From: JALYOC01 sp036675345
GTDB lineage: Bacteria; Myxococcota; Myxococcia; Myxococcales; Myxococcaceae
Assembly: GCA_036675345.1 (NCBI GenBank)
Contig: JAKFFE010000007.1
Location: 4,606 to 68,605, forward strand
Direction of reading: 5' to 3'
DNA length: 64,000 bases
Shown: one piece after another, positions 49,520 to 57,908 of the stretch
Layout: each line of letters opens with the position of its first letter
How positions within the stretch are numbered: the first letter of the stretch is position 1
Translations under genes and position numbers: made by a program
The notes under the pieces: generated by a model
The model's input: only the letters and a program-made list of their open reading frames with translations
Told to the model about the DNA's origin: nothing
Database searches by the model: none

Positions 49520-50656
49520 TCAGGACTTCTGCAGCAGCTCCAGCACCGAGTCCGCCGCCCGCCCCGACGCGCCCCTCTCCCCGATCCGCGCCCGTACCTC
49601 CGCCAGGCCGGCCAGCATCGCGTCCTGATCCGGGCCGGGGGACCACAGCCGGCGGACCTCGGCCGCCACCGCCTGGGGGGTGAACGCCTCCTGGAGCAGC
49701 TCCGGCACCACCCGCCGCCCCACCAGCAGGTTGGGGAGGGAGACGTGCTCCAGCTTCACCAGCCGGCGGCCGATGGCGAAGGTCAGCGGCGACATCCGGT
49801 ACACCACGATCATCGGCCGCTGCATCAGCGCCGCCTCCAGGGTGGCGGTCCCGGACGCCACCACCGTCACGTCGCTGGCGCCCACCACCTCCGCGGCGCG
49901 ACCATCGATCAGGATCGGCTTTAGCTCGCCGAAGGGCGCGGCCACCGTCTCCCGGGCGAGGGTGTGCGCCACCGGCACCACCAGCTGCATTTCCGGGCGT
50001 TCGCGCAACAGCAGCCGCGCTGCCTCCACCAGGGTGGGGAGGATGCGGGTCAGCTCGCCCATCCGGCTGCCGGGCAGCAGCGCCAGCACCGGACGTTCGG
50101 GGGCCAGGCCCAGCTGCGCGCGGAACTGGGCCATCGGGGCCGGGGGTGGGACCTGCTCCACCACCGGGCTGCCCACGTAGCGGGCCGCCACTCCGCGCTG
50201 ACGATAGAAGTCCTCCTCGAAGGGGAGGATGCACAGCATCCGATCCACGTCCCGGGCAATCGCCTTCACCCGTCCCTGCCGCCACGCCCACACCGTGGGG
50301 CTGATGTAGTAGGCGACCGGGATCCCCAGCGCCTTCAGCCGCCGGGCCAGCCGGAGGTTGAAGTCCGGGATGTCCACCAGGATCGCCAGCTGGGGCCGGC
50401 GGCGTCGGGCCACCGCCTCCAACCGTCCCAGCACCTGGAGGATCCGCCGGACCTTGGGCAGGACCTCCACCAGCCCCATCACCGAGACCTCATGCGCTCC
50501 GTGAACCAGGTCCACGCCCAGCGCAGCCAGCTTGGATCCCCCCATGCCGAAGAAGCGCAAGGACGGGTCCCGGCGGAGCAGCTCTCCCACCAGGTCGGCG
50601 GCGTGCCCGTCCCCGGACGCCTCCCCCGTGACCACCATGACGTTCCGAAGCCCCAT
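49520..50656 (-). CDS. lpxB: Lipid-A-disaccharide synthase LpxB
   Basis: 378 residues from ATG 50656. VMVVTGEASGDGHAADLVGE is the classic LpxB N-terminus. PDFNLRLARRLKALGIPVAY, YISPTVWAWRQGRVKAIA, LPFEEDFYR and ALLPGSRMGELTRILPTL are all conserved. It joins lipid X and UDP-diacyl-GlcN. It is on the opposite strand and 9 kb from lpxA/lpxI, heading a separate transcript with the glycosyltransferase and marC. Confidence 0.96.
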   Translation of the reverse strand: MGLRNVMVVTGEASGDGHAADLVGELLRRDPSLRFFGMGGSKLAALGVDLVHGAHEVSVMGLVEVLPKVRRILQVLGRLEAVARRRRPQLAILVDIPDFNLRLARRLKALGIPVAYYISPTVWAWRQGRVKAIARDVDRMLCILPFEEDFYRQRGVAARYVGSPVVEQVPPPAPMAQFRAQLGLAPERPVLALLPGSRMGELTRILPTLVEAARLLLRERPEMQLVVPVAHTLARETVAAPFGELKPILIDGRAAEVVGASDVTVVASGTATLEAALMQRPMIVVYRMSPLTFAIGRRLVKLEHVSLPNLLVGRRVVPELLQEAFTPQAVAAEVRRLWSPGPDQDAMLAGLAEVRARIGERGASGRAADSVLELLQKS

Positions 50657-50687
50657 TGACAGGGGGCGCAATGTATAACGAACCGCC

Positions 50688-52580
50688 TTGAAGACCCTCC
50701 TTCTGGCTGAAAGCCACCCCGCCACGCTCGAGCACCTCCGTGGGGTGCTCACCCAGGCCGGCTACACCGTGCGTGCGGTGACCGAGCCGGGCAAGGCGCT
50801 GGAGCACTTCGCCTCCGACCGTCCGGACGTGGTGCTGGTGGCGGTGGACTTCCCGAAGCTGGACCAGCAGCACCTGGCGCAGCTGATCCGGGCCAGCGAT
50901 CAGGGATCGCGGATCCCGCTGTTGGTGATCGACAAGGGGCACCTGGGCCGGGCGCGGGGGGTGAGCGCGATCCTGGACCTGAAGGCCAACGGCTACGTCC
51001 CCGATCCCACCAAGGTCCCGGAGCTGCTGGCCAAGCTCAAGCCGCTGCTGGAGTCCTCCCCCTCGGCCAAGAGCGGAGCCGCCACCGGGGTGGGCGCGGT
51101 GCTGGCGCGGCCGCCGGTGGCCTCCGGTGAGCTCAAGGGCTTTCCCCTGCCGGCCCTGTTCAACTCCTTCTACCGGCTGCACCGGGACGGGGTGCTGGTG
51201 GTCGCCTTCCGCGACCTGACCCGCCGGGTCTATTTCCTGCGCGGTCGTCCGGCGAACTACGACTCCACCGCCCGGCAGGATGGGTTCGCCAACTGGCTGG
51301 TGGAGCGCCAGGAGCTGACCGAATCCCAGAGCGAGGAGGTGCTCAAGGCGCTGGCCAGCGGGCTGCGGATCGGCACTGCATTGGCGGAGGCCGGGGTGGC
51401 CCTGGAGGGGGAGGAGCTGCTGCAGCGGCTGCGGGACTACACCCGGGAGAAGGTCGCCCAGCTGGTGGGGATGAGGGAGGGTCGGTACGCCTTCTACGCC
51501 GGCACCGAGTTCACCCAGGAGGTGGCGGCGATGGAGATTCCCGCCCTGGCCGCGATCCTGGAGGGGGCGCGGCGCACCTTCCCGGTGAAGGTGTTCGGCG
51601 CGGCGCTGCGCGGCCGGCTGCATGAGTTCCCGCAGCGCACCGCGGAGTTCGGGCCGGATCTGCCGGAGCTGGGGCTGGACACCGACGATCTGAAGATCGC
51701 CATGCAGATGAATGGCCGGATCCCGATGCACGACATCCTGGCCCATGGGCGGGGCGAGCTGCGCAGCACCTACAGCCTGGTGTGGTTCCTGAACCTGACC
51801 GGCGATCTGCGCTTCTCCAAGACCCCGCTGGCCTCCACCGAGGCGCAGCCCTACGCCGGCTCGGACAAGATCGCCCCCAAGCGCCGCAAGCCGCTGCCGG
51901 CGGAGCTGGCCAACCAGCTGCGGGACTCGGCGGTGAAGATCATCACCGGCAGCTACTTCCGGGTGCTGGGCCTGGACATCACCGCCGACACCGACCAGGT
52001 GGAGGAGGCGTACCACGAGGTGGCGCGGCGCTTTCACGCCGACAACTACGCCGAGTTCGACACCTCGGAGATCCAGGACCTGCTGGACTCGGTGATGGAC
52101 AAGCTGTCCGCCTCCTACCGGGTGCTGTCGGTGGAGGAGAAGCGCAAGGCCTACGTGCAGTACCTGTTCTCGCGGTTGGACGTGGGCCGGTCCGCGGAGA
52201 TCAGCGTGGACGCGGAGATCGCGCTGCACCGGGGGACCGCGGCGCTCAAGCGCAAGGACTTCAATGGGGCGGTGCGGGCCTTCGAGGAGGCGGTCTCGGT
52301 CAACCCGCGCGAGCCGGAGTACTACTCGTACCTGGCCTGGGCCACCTACCTGGCCGCCTCCCGCGGCACCGCGGCGGTGGAGCGGGCCAAGGCGGCGCAG
52401 AAGCTGCTCAAGAAGGCGCTGGGGCTGAACCCCACCCTGGAGCGGGCGATCATCATCTCCGCGATCATCGAGGGGGAGACCGGCGACGCGTCGGTGGCCC
52501 GCAAGAAGCTGCTCAAGATCCTGGAGCAGAACCCCCACGCGCACCTGGCCAAGGCGGCGCTGCGCAAGCTGGGCCGGTGA
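50688..52580 (+). CDS. Degenerate receiver, DUF4388, J-like domain and TPR protein
   Basis: 630 residues from TTG 50688. Residues 1-123 are receiver-like (MKTLLLAESHPATLEHLRGV), but the phosphoacceptor position in DVVLVAVDFPKLD is Ala rather than Asp. About 140-370 is DUF4388/PATAN-like (FNSFYRLHRDGVLVVAFRDL, and IPMHDILAHGRGELRSTYSL). About 421-490 is a J-like domain (SYFRVLGLDITADTDQVEEA) with HAD in place of HPD (RRFHADNYAEF). About 505-625 holds TPR repeats (GAVRAFEEAVSVNPREPEYY). It is probably a cytoplasmic signalling scaffold. The start lies about ten bases after a TATAAC box. Its stop overlaps the ABC transporter gene. Confidence 0.85.
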   Translation: MKTLLLAESHPATLEHLRGVLTQAGYTVRAVTEPGKALEHFASDRPDVVLVAVDFPKLDQQHLAQLIRASDQGSRIPLLVIDKGHLGRARGVSAILDLKANGYVPDPTKVPELLAKLKPLLESSPSAKSGAATGVGAVLARPPVASGELKGFPLPALFNSFYRLHRDGVLVVAFRDLTRRVYFLRGRPANYDSTARQDGFANWLVERQELTESQSEEVLKALASGLRIGTALAEAGVALEGEELLQRLRDYTREKVAQLVGMREGRYAFYAGTEFTQEVAAMEIPALAAILEGARRTFPVKVFGAALRGRLHEFPQRTAEFGPDLPELGLDTDDLKIAMQMNGRIPMHDILAHGRGELRSTYSLVWFLNLTGDLRFSKTPLASTEAQPYAGSDKIAPKRRKPLPAELANQLRDSAVKIITGSYFRVLGLDITADTDQVEEAYHEVARRFHADNYAEFDTSEIQDLLDSVMDKLSASYRVLSVEEKRKAYVQYLFSRLDVGRSAEISVDAEIALHRGTAALKRKDFNGAVRAFEEAVSVNPREPEYYSYLAWATYLAASRGTAAVERAKAAQKLLKKALGLNPTLERAIIISAIIEGETGDASVARKKLLKILEQNPHAHLAKAALRKLGR

Positions 52581-54370
52581 GTTCCCGTCCGGTGATCTCC
52601 AGGCTGTTGAGGTTCGCCCGACCCCGCTGGCGTCCGGCGGCGATGGCGTTCGTGTGCATGGCGGTGCTGGGGCTGACCACCGGGATCTACGCCTTCCTGA
52701 TGGGGCCGGCGCTGCGCTTTCTGCTCACCGGCGGCGAGGAGGGGTTGGACAAGGTCCGCTGGCTGCTGGGGGACGAGGTGCGGGTGGATCGCGCCTTTGC
52801 CCTCTGGGCGCTGCCGGTGACGATCGTGGCGGTGGGGGTGGTGAAGGGCTTCTCCTACCTGGGCCAGTTCTACTTCATGGGCTGGTTCGCCCAGCGGGTG
52901 GGGGCGGATCTGCGGCGCGCGGTGTTCGATGCGCTGGCCCGCATCTCACCCACCCGGATCCCCTCGCAGCGGGCCGGAGATCTCTTGACCCGGTTCACCA
53001 ACGACGTGGGCGCGGTGGAGTTCGCCGCCTTCTACACCCTGGGGTCCTACGTCCGGGACACGCTGCAGATCATCGTCCTGGTGGGCGTGGCGCTGTGGCT
53101 GAACTGGAAGGTGGCGCTGGCCACCCTGGTGGTGCTGCCCCTGGCGGTGCTGCCCGCGGCCCGGCTGACCCGGTCGGTGATCAAACGGCTGCGGGTCGGC
53201 CAGTCCCGGCTGGGGGCGCTGGCCGCACAGCTGTCCGAATCCCTGGGGGGCCTGCGCACCATCCAGGCCTTCAACGGCCAGGAGGCGGAGCGGCGCCGCT
53301 TCGAGGAGAACGCCACCGTCCAGCGACAGGCGCTGATCCGCGCCGGCTGGTCCCGGGGGGCGGTGCCCGGCCTGATGGAGCTGCTGGCCGCCGGCGCCAT
53401 CGCCGCGACCTTGTCCTTTGCCATCTCCACCCGGTCCATCCCCCCCGAGGAGCTGGTCTCGGTGCTCACCGCGCTGATCCTGGTGTACCAGCCGGCCAAG
53501 GATCTGGGCCGGGTGACCCAGTACGGCATCCTGGCCAAGGTGGCCGGGGAGCGGGTGCTGGAGGTGCTGGACTCGGTGCCGGCGGTGACCGACCGGCCGG
53601 AGGCCCGCGAGCTGACCACGATCCGCCAGGAGATCGCGCTGCGGGAGGTGGTGTTCGGCTATGGCGACCGCCCGGCCCTGGACGGCGTCAGCCTGACCCT
53701 GCCGATCGGCAAGGTGGTGGCGGTGGTGGGCCCCAGCGGCAGCGGAAAGAGCACCCTGGTGTCACTGCTGCTGCGCTTCGAGAGTCCGCAGCAGGGGGCG
53801 TTGCTGATCGATGGCGAACCCGCCGAGGCCTACACCCAGCACAGCCTCCGCCGGCAGTTTGGCCTGGTGACCCAGGACGCCCAGCTGTTCTCCGGCTCGG
53901 TGCTGGACAACCTCCGGCTGGGACGCCCGGACGCCACCCTGGCGGAGGTGGAGGCAGCGGCCCGCGTCGCGGCGGCGGAGAGCTTCATCCAGGCGCTCCC
54001 GCAGGGGTACGCCACCCCGATCGGCGAGCGGGGCGTGGTCCTCTCCGGAGGTCAGCGGCAACGGCTGGCCCTGGCCCGGGCGGTGCTCAGTGGTGCCCCG
54101 GTGCTGCTCCTGGACGAGGCCACCAGCAACCTGGATCCGGAGAGTGAGCGCGAGGTGCAGCAGGCGCTGGGGGTGCTGTTGAAGGGCCGCACCGCGCTGG
54201 TGATCGCGCATCGGCTCTCCACGGTGAGGGACGCGGATCTGATCTACGTGCTGGAGGCGGGGCGGGTGGTGGAGAGTGGCACCCACCCGGAGCTGTTGGC
54301 GCGCGCGGGCAGCTACGCGCGGTTGTGGACGCTGCAGGAGCAGCCCGGAGAGCAGGGGAGCGCGGCGTGA
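52577..54370 (+). CDS. msbA: MsbA-like lipid A/LPS ABC exporter
   Basis: 597 residues from GTG 52577. About six membrane helices (to 320) precede the ATPase domain with Walker A GPSGSGKST, signature LSGGQRQRLALARA, Walker B VLLLDEATSNLD and H-loop IAHRLSTV. Fused half-transporters of this type flip lipids or export molecules; location beside waaA, lpxK and the glycosyltransferases suggests lipid A-core flipping. Gene name is by context, since the sequence alone does not separate MsbA from relatives. Confidence 0.88.
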   Translation: MSSRPVISRLLRFARPRWRPAAMAFVCMAVLGLTTGIYAFLMGPALRFLLTGGEEGLDKVRWLLGDEVRVDRAFALWALPVTIVAVGVVKGFSYLGQFYFMGWFAQRVGADLRRAVFDALARISPTRIPSQRAGDLLTRFTNDVGAVEFAAFYTLGSYVRDTLQIIVLVGVALWLNWKVALATLVVLPLAVLPAARLTRSVIKRLRVGQSRLGALAAQLSESLGGLRTIQAFNGQEAERRRFEENATVQRQALIRAGWSRGAVPGLMELLAAGAIAATLSFAISTRSIPPEELVSVLTALILVYQPAKDLGRVTQYGILAKVAGERVLEVLDSVPAVTDRPEARELTTIRQEIALREVVFGYGDRPALDGVSLTLPIGKVVAVVGPSGSGKSTLVSLLLRFESPQQGALLIDGEPAEAYTQHSLRRQFGLVTQDAQLFSGSVLDNLRLGRPDATLAEVEAAARVAAAESFIQALPQGYATPIGERGVVLSGGQRQRLALARAVLSGAPVLLLDEATSNLDPESEREVQQALGVLLKGRTALVIAHRLSTVRDADLIYVLEAGRVVESGTHPELLARAGSYARLWTLQEQPGEQGSAA

Positions 54371-54386
54371 TCGGGAGGCGCAAGGG

Positions 54387-55520
54387 ATGAGGGCTCTGCG
54401 GCGGCTGGTGGGCACCTTGTTGAAGCTGGTGCTGGGGGCGGTGGCCCTGGTGCTGGTCGTGCTGGCGGTGTTCGGCTTCAAGGCCTGGTCGGAGGCGTAC
54501 CCCAACGAACGCCGGCTGGCCGCCCTCTCCCGCGGCTTCCTCTCCGGCGCCTACCACGTCCACTCCCTGGCCTCCGATGGGCGGGGGACCGAGGAGGAGA
54601 TCGCCGAGGCCGCCCGCGCCGCCGGGCTCTCCTTCGTGGTGCTGACCGATCACAACGTGGCCCCCGCGCCGCCGCGGTTCGTCTCCGGGGTGTTGTTGAT
54701 CCACGCGGTGGAGCTCTCCACCCAGCAGGGGCACCTGGTGGCGCTGTCACTCCCCCGGGTGCTGACGCCCGAGGAGCGGAACACCGCTCCGGTGGAGGTG
54801 GCCAACGCCCTGGGAGCCCAGCTGTTCCTGGCGCATCCGGTCCAGGAGAAGAACCCCTGGCGAACCTGGGAACCGCTGCCGGCGGTGGATGGGCTGGAGC
54901 TGTACTCGGCGGACACCATGCTGCGGGAGGCGCTGGCCGCGCCGATCACCCGGCTGGTCCCGGCGGCGGGCGCGTATCTGACCAACACCACCCACGCGCT
55001 GTACTCGCTGGTGGGCGAGCAGCCGGAGGCCACCCGCCGGCTGCTGCAGCTGGGCGGGGAGCGCCCCGGGGTGGCGCTGTGCGCCCACGACGCCCACGGG
55101 CTGCCGGACTACGAAGAGGTGTTCCGCGCGCTGGCGATGTACCTGCCCACCCCCGACGGCTTCGTGCTGCCGGAAGATCCGGCCCAGGCCGAGCGGTGGG
55201 TGCTGCAGACCCTGACCTCGGGGCGGGCGGTGTGCGGCTTCCGGGCGCTGGGGGATCCGGAGGGCTTCCGGATCGACGGCCTGAGTGAGGGCGCTCGCAC
55301 CGTGGGGACCGACGTCCGGCTGCGGGTGATTCCTCCGCGCAACACCCCGGACTCGGTCAAGGTCCAGGTCTCCGGCAGCGGGGAACTGGTGGACAAGTGG
55401 ACGGTGCGCACCACCGGTCCGGGAGTGGTCCACATCGAGCTGTGGCGCCGCGCCCCCGGCCGCTTCCTGGGCTCGGAGTGGAAGCCGTGGATCGTCCCCA
55501 GCCCGGTGCGCGTCCAATGA
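54387..55520 (+). CDS. Membrane-anchored PHP-domain phosphoesterase
   Basis: 377 residues from ATG 54387, with GGGAGG upstream. One N-terminal membrane helix (LLKLVLGAVALVLVVLAVFG). PHP metal motifs: His57 and His59 in YHVHSLASDG, LTDHN near 82, LAHPVQ near 150 and CAHDAHG near 232. The C-terminal part (about 305-375, RLRVIPPRNTPDSVKVQVSG) is an Ig-like beta domain. It is probably a periplasmic metal phosphoesterase; between msbA and waaA it may act on LPS or lipid phosphates (inference). Confidence 0.87.
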   Translation: MRALRRLVGTLLKLVLGAVALVLVVLAVFGFKAWSEAYPNERRLAALSRGFLSGAYHVHSLASDGRGTEEEIAEAARAAGLSFVVLTDHNVAPAPPRFVSGVLLIHAVELSTQQGHLVALSLPRVLTPEERNTAPVEVANALGAQLFLAHPVQEKNPWRTWEPLPAVDGLELYSADTMLREALAAPITRLVPAAGAYLTNTTHALYSLVGEQPEATRRLLQLGGERPGVALCAHDAHGLPDYEEVFRALAMYLPTPDGFVLPEDPAQAERWVLQTLTSGRAVCGFRALGDPEGFRIDGLSEGARTVGTDVRLRVIPPRNTPDSVKVQVSGSGELVDKWTVRTTGPGVVHIELWRRAPGRFLGSEWKPWIVPSPVRVQ

Positions 55521-55612
55521 TCCGGATCGTTTCCGAGCAGCTCACCGCCTGCGGGTTCGACAGCGAATCCCCGGCGCTGTACGAGCGTACCTTGCGCCGC
55601 CTGCGCGCCTGA
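55517..55612 (+). CDS. Possible 31-residue small protein
   Basis: ATG 55517 overlaps the PHP stop (ATGA) and encodes MIRIVSEQLTACGFDSESPA plus YERTLRRLRA. Its stop is five bases before waaA. The tight overlap on one side and short spacing on the other fit a translated coupling peptide, but coding by chance in this GC-rich DNA is also likely. Confidence 0.35.
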   Translation: MIRIVSEQLTACGFDSESPALYERTLRRLRA

Positions 55613-55616
55613 TCCG

Positions 55617-56906
55617 ATGCATCTCCTCTACGTGGTCGCCAGCTACCTGTTGTTCGCACTGCTGTTCCCGGTGCTGGCGCTGCACCGCAAGACCCGCAAC
55701 GGGTTGCTGCAGCGGATGGGCTTCTATCCGCCGGAGGTGCTGCCGCCGCACTCCGGGCCCCGGGTGTGGATGCACGGCGCCTCGGCGGGGGATCTGCTCT
55801 CCCTCTCCCCGATGATCCCGCATCTGCGCGCGCGCTTCCCCGGGTGCCAGGTGGTGATGACCACCGTCACCAACACCGGCTATCTGATGGCGCGGGACCG
55901 GCTGGGCAAGCAGATCGACGCGGTGGTCTACGCGCCCTACGACCTGTGGGGCGCCACCCGCCGGGCGGTGCGAGCGATCGGGCCGGATGTGCTGATCCTG
56001 GAGTACACCGAGATCTGGCCCAACCTGATCCGCGCCGCCCACAAGGCGGGGGCCCGGGTGGTGCTGACCAACGGGCGCTTCTCTCCCCGACACCTGCGCA
56101 GCTACCGGGCGCTGTTCTCGGTGATCGGCAACCCGCTGCGGCGGATCGACCTGTTCTTGATGCGCGAGGACGACGAGGCCGAAAGGGTGCTGGGGCTGGG
56201 GGCGCCGCTGGAGCGGGTGTGGGTGACCGGGAACACCAAGTTCGACGCGCTGACCGCGCCAGAGGCCCGGGACGACGCCCAGCTGCGCGCCGCGCTGAGG
56301 CTGCCGGACCACGCCCGGGTGCTGATCGCCGGCAGCACCCACGAGGGCGAGGAGGAGCTGATCCTGGAGGTGTATGGCCGGCTGTTGCGTGATCACCCCG
56401 AGCTGCGGCTGGTGATCGCGCCCCGCTACATCGACCGCGCCGCGCGGGTGGCAGAGCTGGCGCGCGCGGCCGGGCTCTCGGTGGGGCTGCGCTCGGAGCA
56501 CAACCGCACCGGGGGCCAGGTGGTGGTGCTGGACACCATCGGCGAGCTGGCCCGCGCCTACCGGCTGGCCACCGTGGTCTTCGTGGGCGGGTCGTTCACC
56601 TCCCGGGGGGGACAGAACATCCTCGAACCGGCGGCGCAGGGGCGGCCGGTGCTGTTTGGGCCGCACATGGAGAACTTCCACGACAGCGTGCAGGTGCTGG
56701 TGGGGCGGGGCGGGATCCAGGTCAACGATCCGGACCAGCTGTACCGGGTGCTGGGGGACCTGCTCTCGCGGCCGGAGACCGTGGCCTCGCTGGGACAGCT
56801 GGCCAGCGCGGCGGTGCGGCAGATCTCCGGAGCCAGCGTCCGCAACATCGAACACATCGAGCGGCTGCTGGAGCCTCGCGCCCCGGCGCGCCCGAAGAGC
56901 GCCTAG
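55617..56906 (+). CDS. waaA: 3-deoxy-D-manno-octulosonic acid transferase (Kdo transferase)
   Basis: 429 residues. The N-terminal membrane helix (YVVASYLLFALLFPVLALH) and RVWMHGASAGDLLSLSPMIP with TVTNTGYLMARDRLG are WaaA/KdtA features. The C-terminal part has FVGGSFTSRGGQNILEPAAQ and a donor-binding VLFGPHMENFHD. It attaches Kdo to lipid IVA at the inner membrane. Surrounded by LPS genes. A canonical WaaA has GE near the catalytic site; here GASAGD replaces the usual GAS-GE, a notable change. Confidence 0.92.
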   Translation: MHLLYVVASYLLFALLFPVLALHRKTRNGLLQRMGFYPPEVLPPHSGPRVWMHGASAGDLLSLSPMIPHLRARFPGCQVVMTTVTNTGYLMARDRLGKQIDAVVYAPYDLWGATRRAVRAIGPDVLILEYTEIWPNLIRAAHKAGARVVLTNGRFSPRHLRSYRALFSVIGNPLRRIDLFLMREDDEAERVLGLGAPLERVWVTGNTKFDALTAPEARDDAQLRAALRLPDHARVLIAGSTHEGEEELILEVYGRLLRDHPELRLVIAPRYIDRAARVAELARAAGLSVGLRSEHNRTGGQVVVLDTIGELARAYRLATVVFVGGSFTSRGGQNILEPAAQGRPVLFGPHMENFHDSVQVLVGRGGIQVNDPDQLYRVLGDLLSRPETVASLGQLASAAVRQISGASVRNIEHIERLLEPRAPARPKSA

Positions 56907-57908
56907 ATGCCCCTGGTCGTCCACCCGCACTTCCACCCCCGCCGCACCGGCGTCACCCGCCATGTGGAGACCGTGGTGCCCGCGCTGGGCCGGAAGATGG
57001 AGGCGGTCACCGTGGGATATGGGATCTCCCGGTCGCTGCCGCGGCTCAGCGTTCGCCAGCTCTGGCGGCGGGCCCGCTCCGGCGAGGTGGTGTGGCACGC
57101 CCACCGGAACAACGAGCTGTTGGTGGGGCTGCTATTGCGGCTGCTCGCGCCGCGGCTCAAGGTGCTGTTCACCCGGCATTCGTCCTCCCTCCCCGGGCGC
57201 TACACCCGCTGGCTGGCGCGACGGGCCGATCTGCTGCTGGCCCTGACCCCCGAGGTGCAACAGTCGCTGGGGCTGCCGGCGCGGATCGTGCCCCACGGGG
57301 TGGAGCTGGCGGACTTCACGCCGCCCGCCGACCGGTCCGAGGCCTGGCGCGCGCTGGGTCTGCCGGGGGCGAAGGGGATCGGGGTGATCGGCCGGATCCG
57401 CGAGGAGAAGGGGCAGGGCGACTTCGTGGAGGCAATCGCCCCGCTGCTGGCGCAACACCCGGAGTGGACCCCGGTGCTGGTGGGCACGGTGCAGCCGGAG
57501 GATCGATCCTTCGCGGAGCGGCTGCGGCATCAGCTCCCCTCCCTGATCCTGCCCGGAGAGCAGTCGGAGATCGGGCGCTGGTACCGGGGGCTGACCCTCT
57601 TCGTCCACCCCTCGCACCGGGAGGCCTATTCGATGGCGCTGCTGGAGGCGATGGCCAGCGGCTGCTGTGTGGTGGCCTCGCGATTGGCGCCGATGGAGCA
57701 GGTGATCGATCACGGGCGCACCGGCTTCCTCTATCCGCCCGGAGACGTGGCGGCGCTGCGGTCAATCCTTGCCGAGCTGCTGGCCGATCCGCGTCGGATC
57801 GAAGAGGTGGGCCGGGCCGCCGCCGCCGAGGCCCGGGTCCGCTTCGGGGTCGAGCACGAGGCGAGCGCGCTGATCGCCGCCTACCAGTCCGCCTGGAGCG
57901 CCCGGTGA
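56907..57908 (+). CDS. GT4-family glycosyltransferase
   Basis: 333 residues. The N-terminal half includes HFHPRRTGVTRHVETVVPAL and VVWHAHRNNELLVGLLLRLL. The GT-B C-terminal half has IGVIGRIREEKGQGDFVEAI, HREAYSMALLEAMASGCCVV (the E-x7-E donor site) and TGFLYPPGDVAALRSIL. It starts immediately after waaA. It probably adds a sugar to the LPS core; sugar and acceptor unknown. Confidence 0.9.
   Translation: MPLVVHPHFHPRRTGVTRHVETVVPALGRKMEAVTVGYGISRSLPRLSVRQLWRRARSGEVVWHAHRNNELLVGLLLRLLAPRLKVLFTRHSSSLPGRYTRWLARRADLLLALTPEVQQSLGLPARIVPHGVELADFTPPADRSEAWRALGLPGAKGIGVIGRIREEKGQGDFVEAIAPLLAQHPEWTPVLVGTVQPEDRSFAERLRHQLPSLILPGEQSEIGRWYRGLTLFVHPSHREAYSMALLEAMASGCCVVASRLAPMEQVIDHGRTGFLYPPGDVAALRSILAELLADPRRIEEVGRAAAAEARVRFGVEHEASALIAAYQSAWSAR

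Noticed and set aside
50656..50678. TTGACA followed by TATAAC upstream of the 50688 gene as a sigma-70 promoter
   Set aside because: The spacer is only 11 bases, too short for sigma-70. The TATAAC alone may still be a -10.
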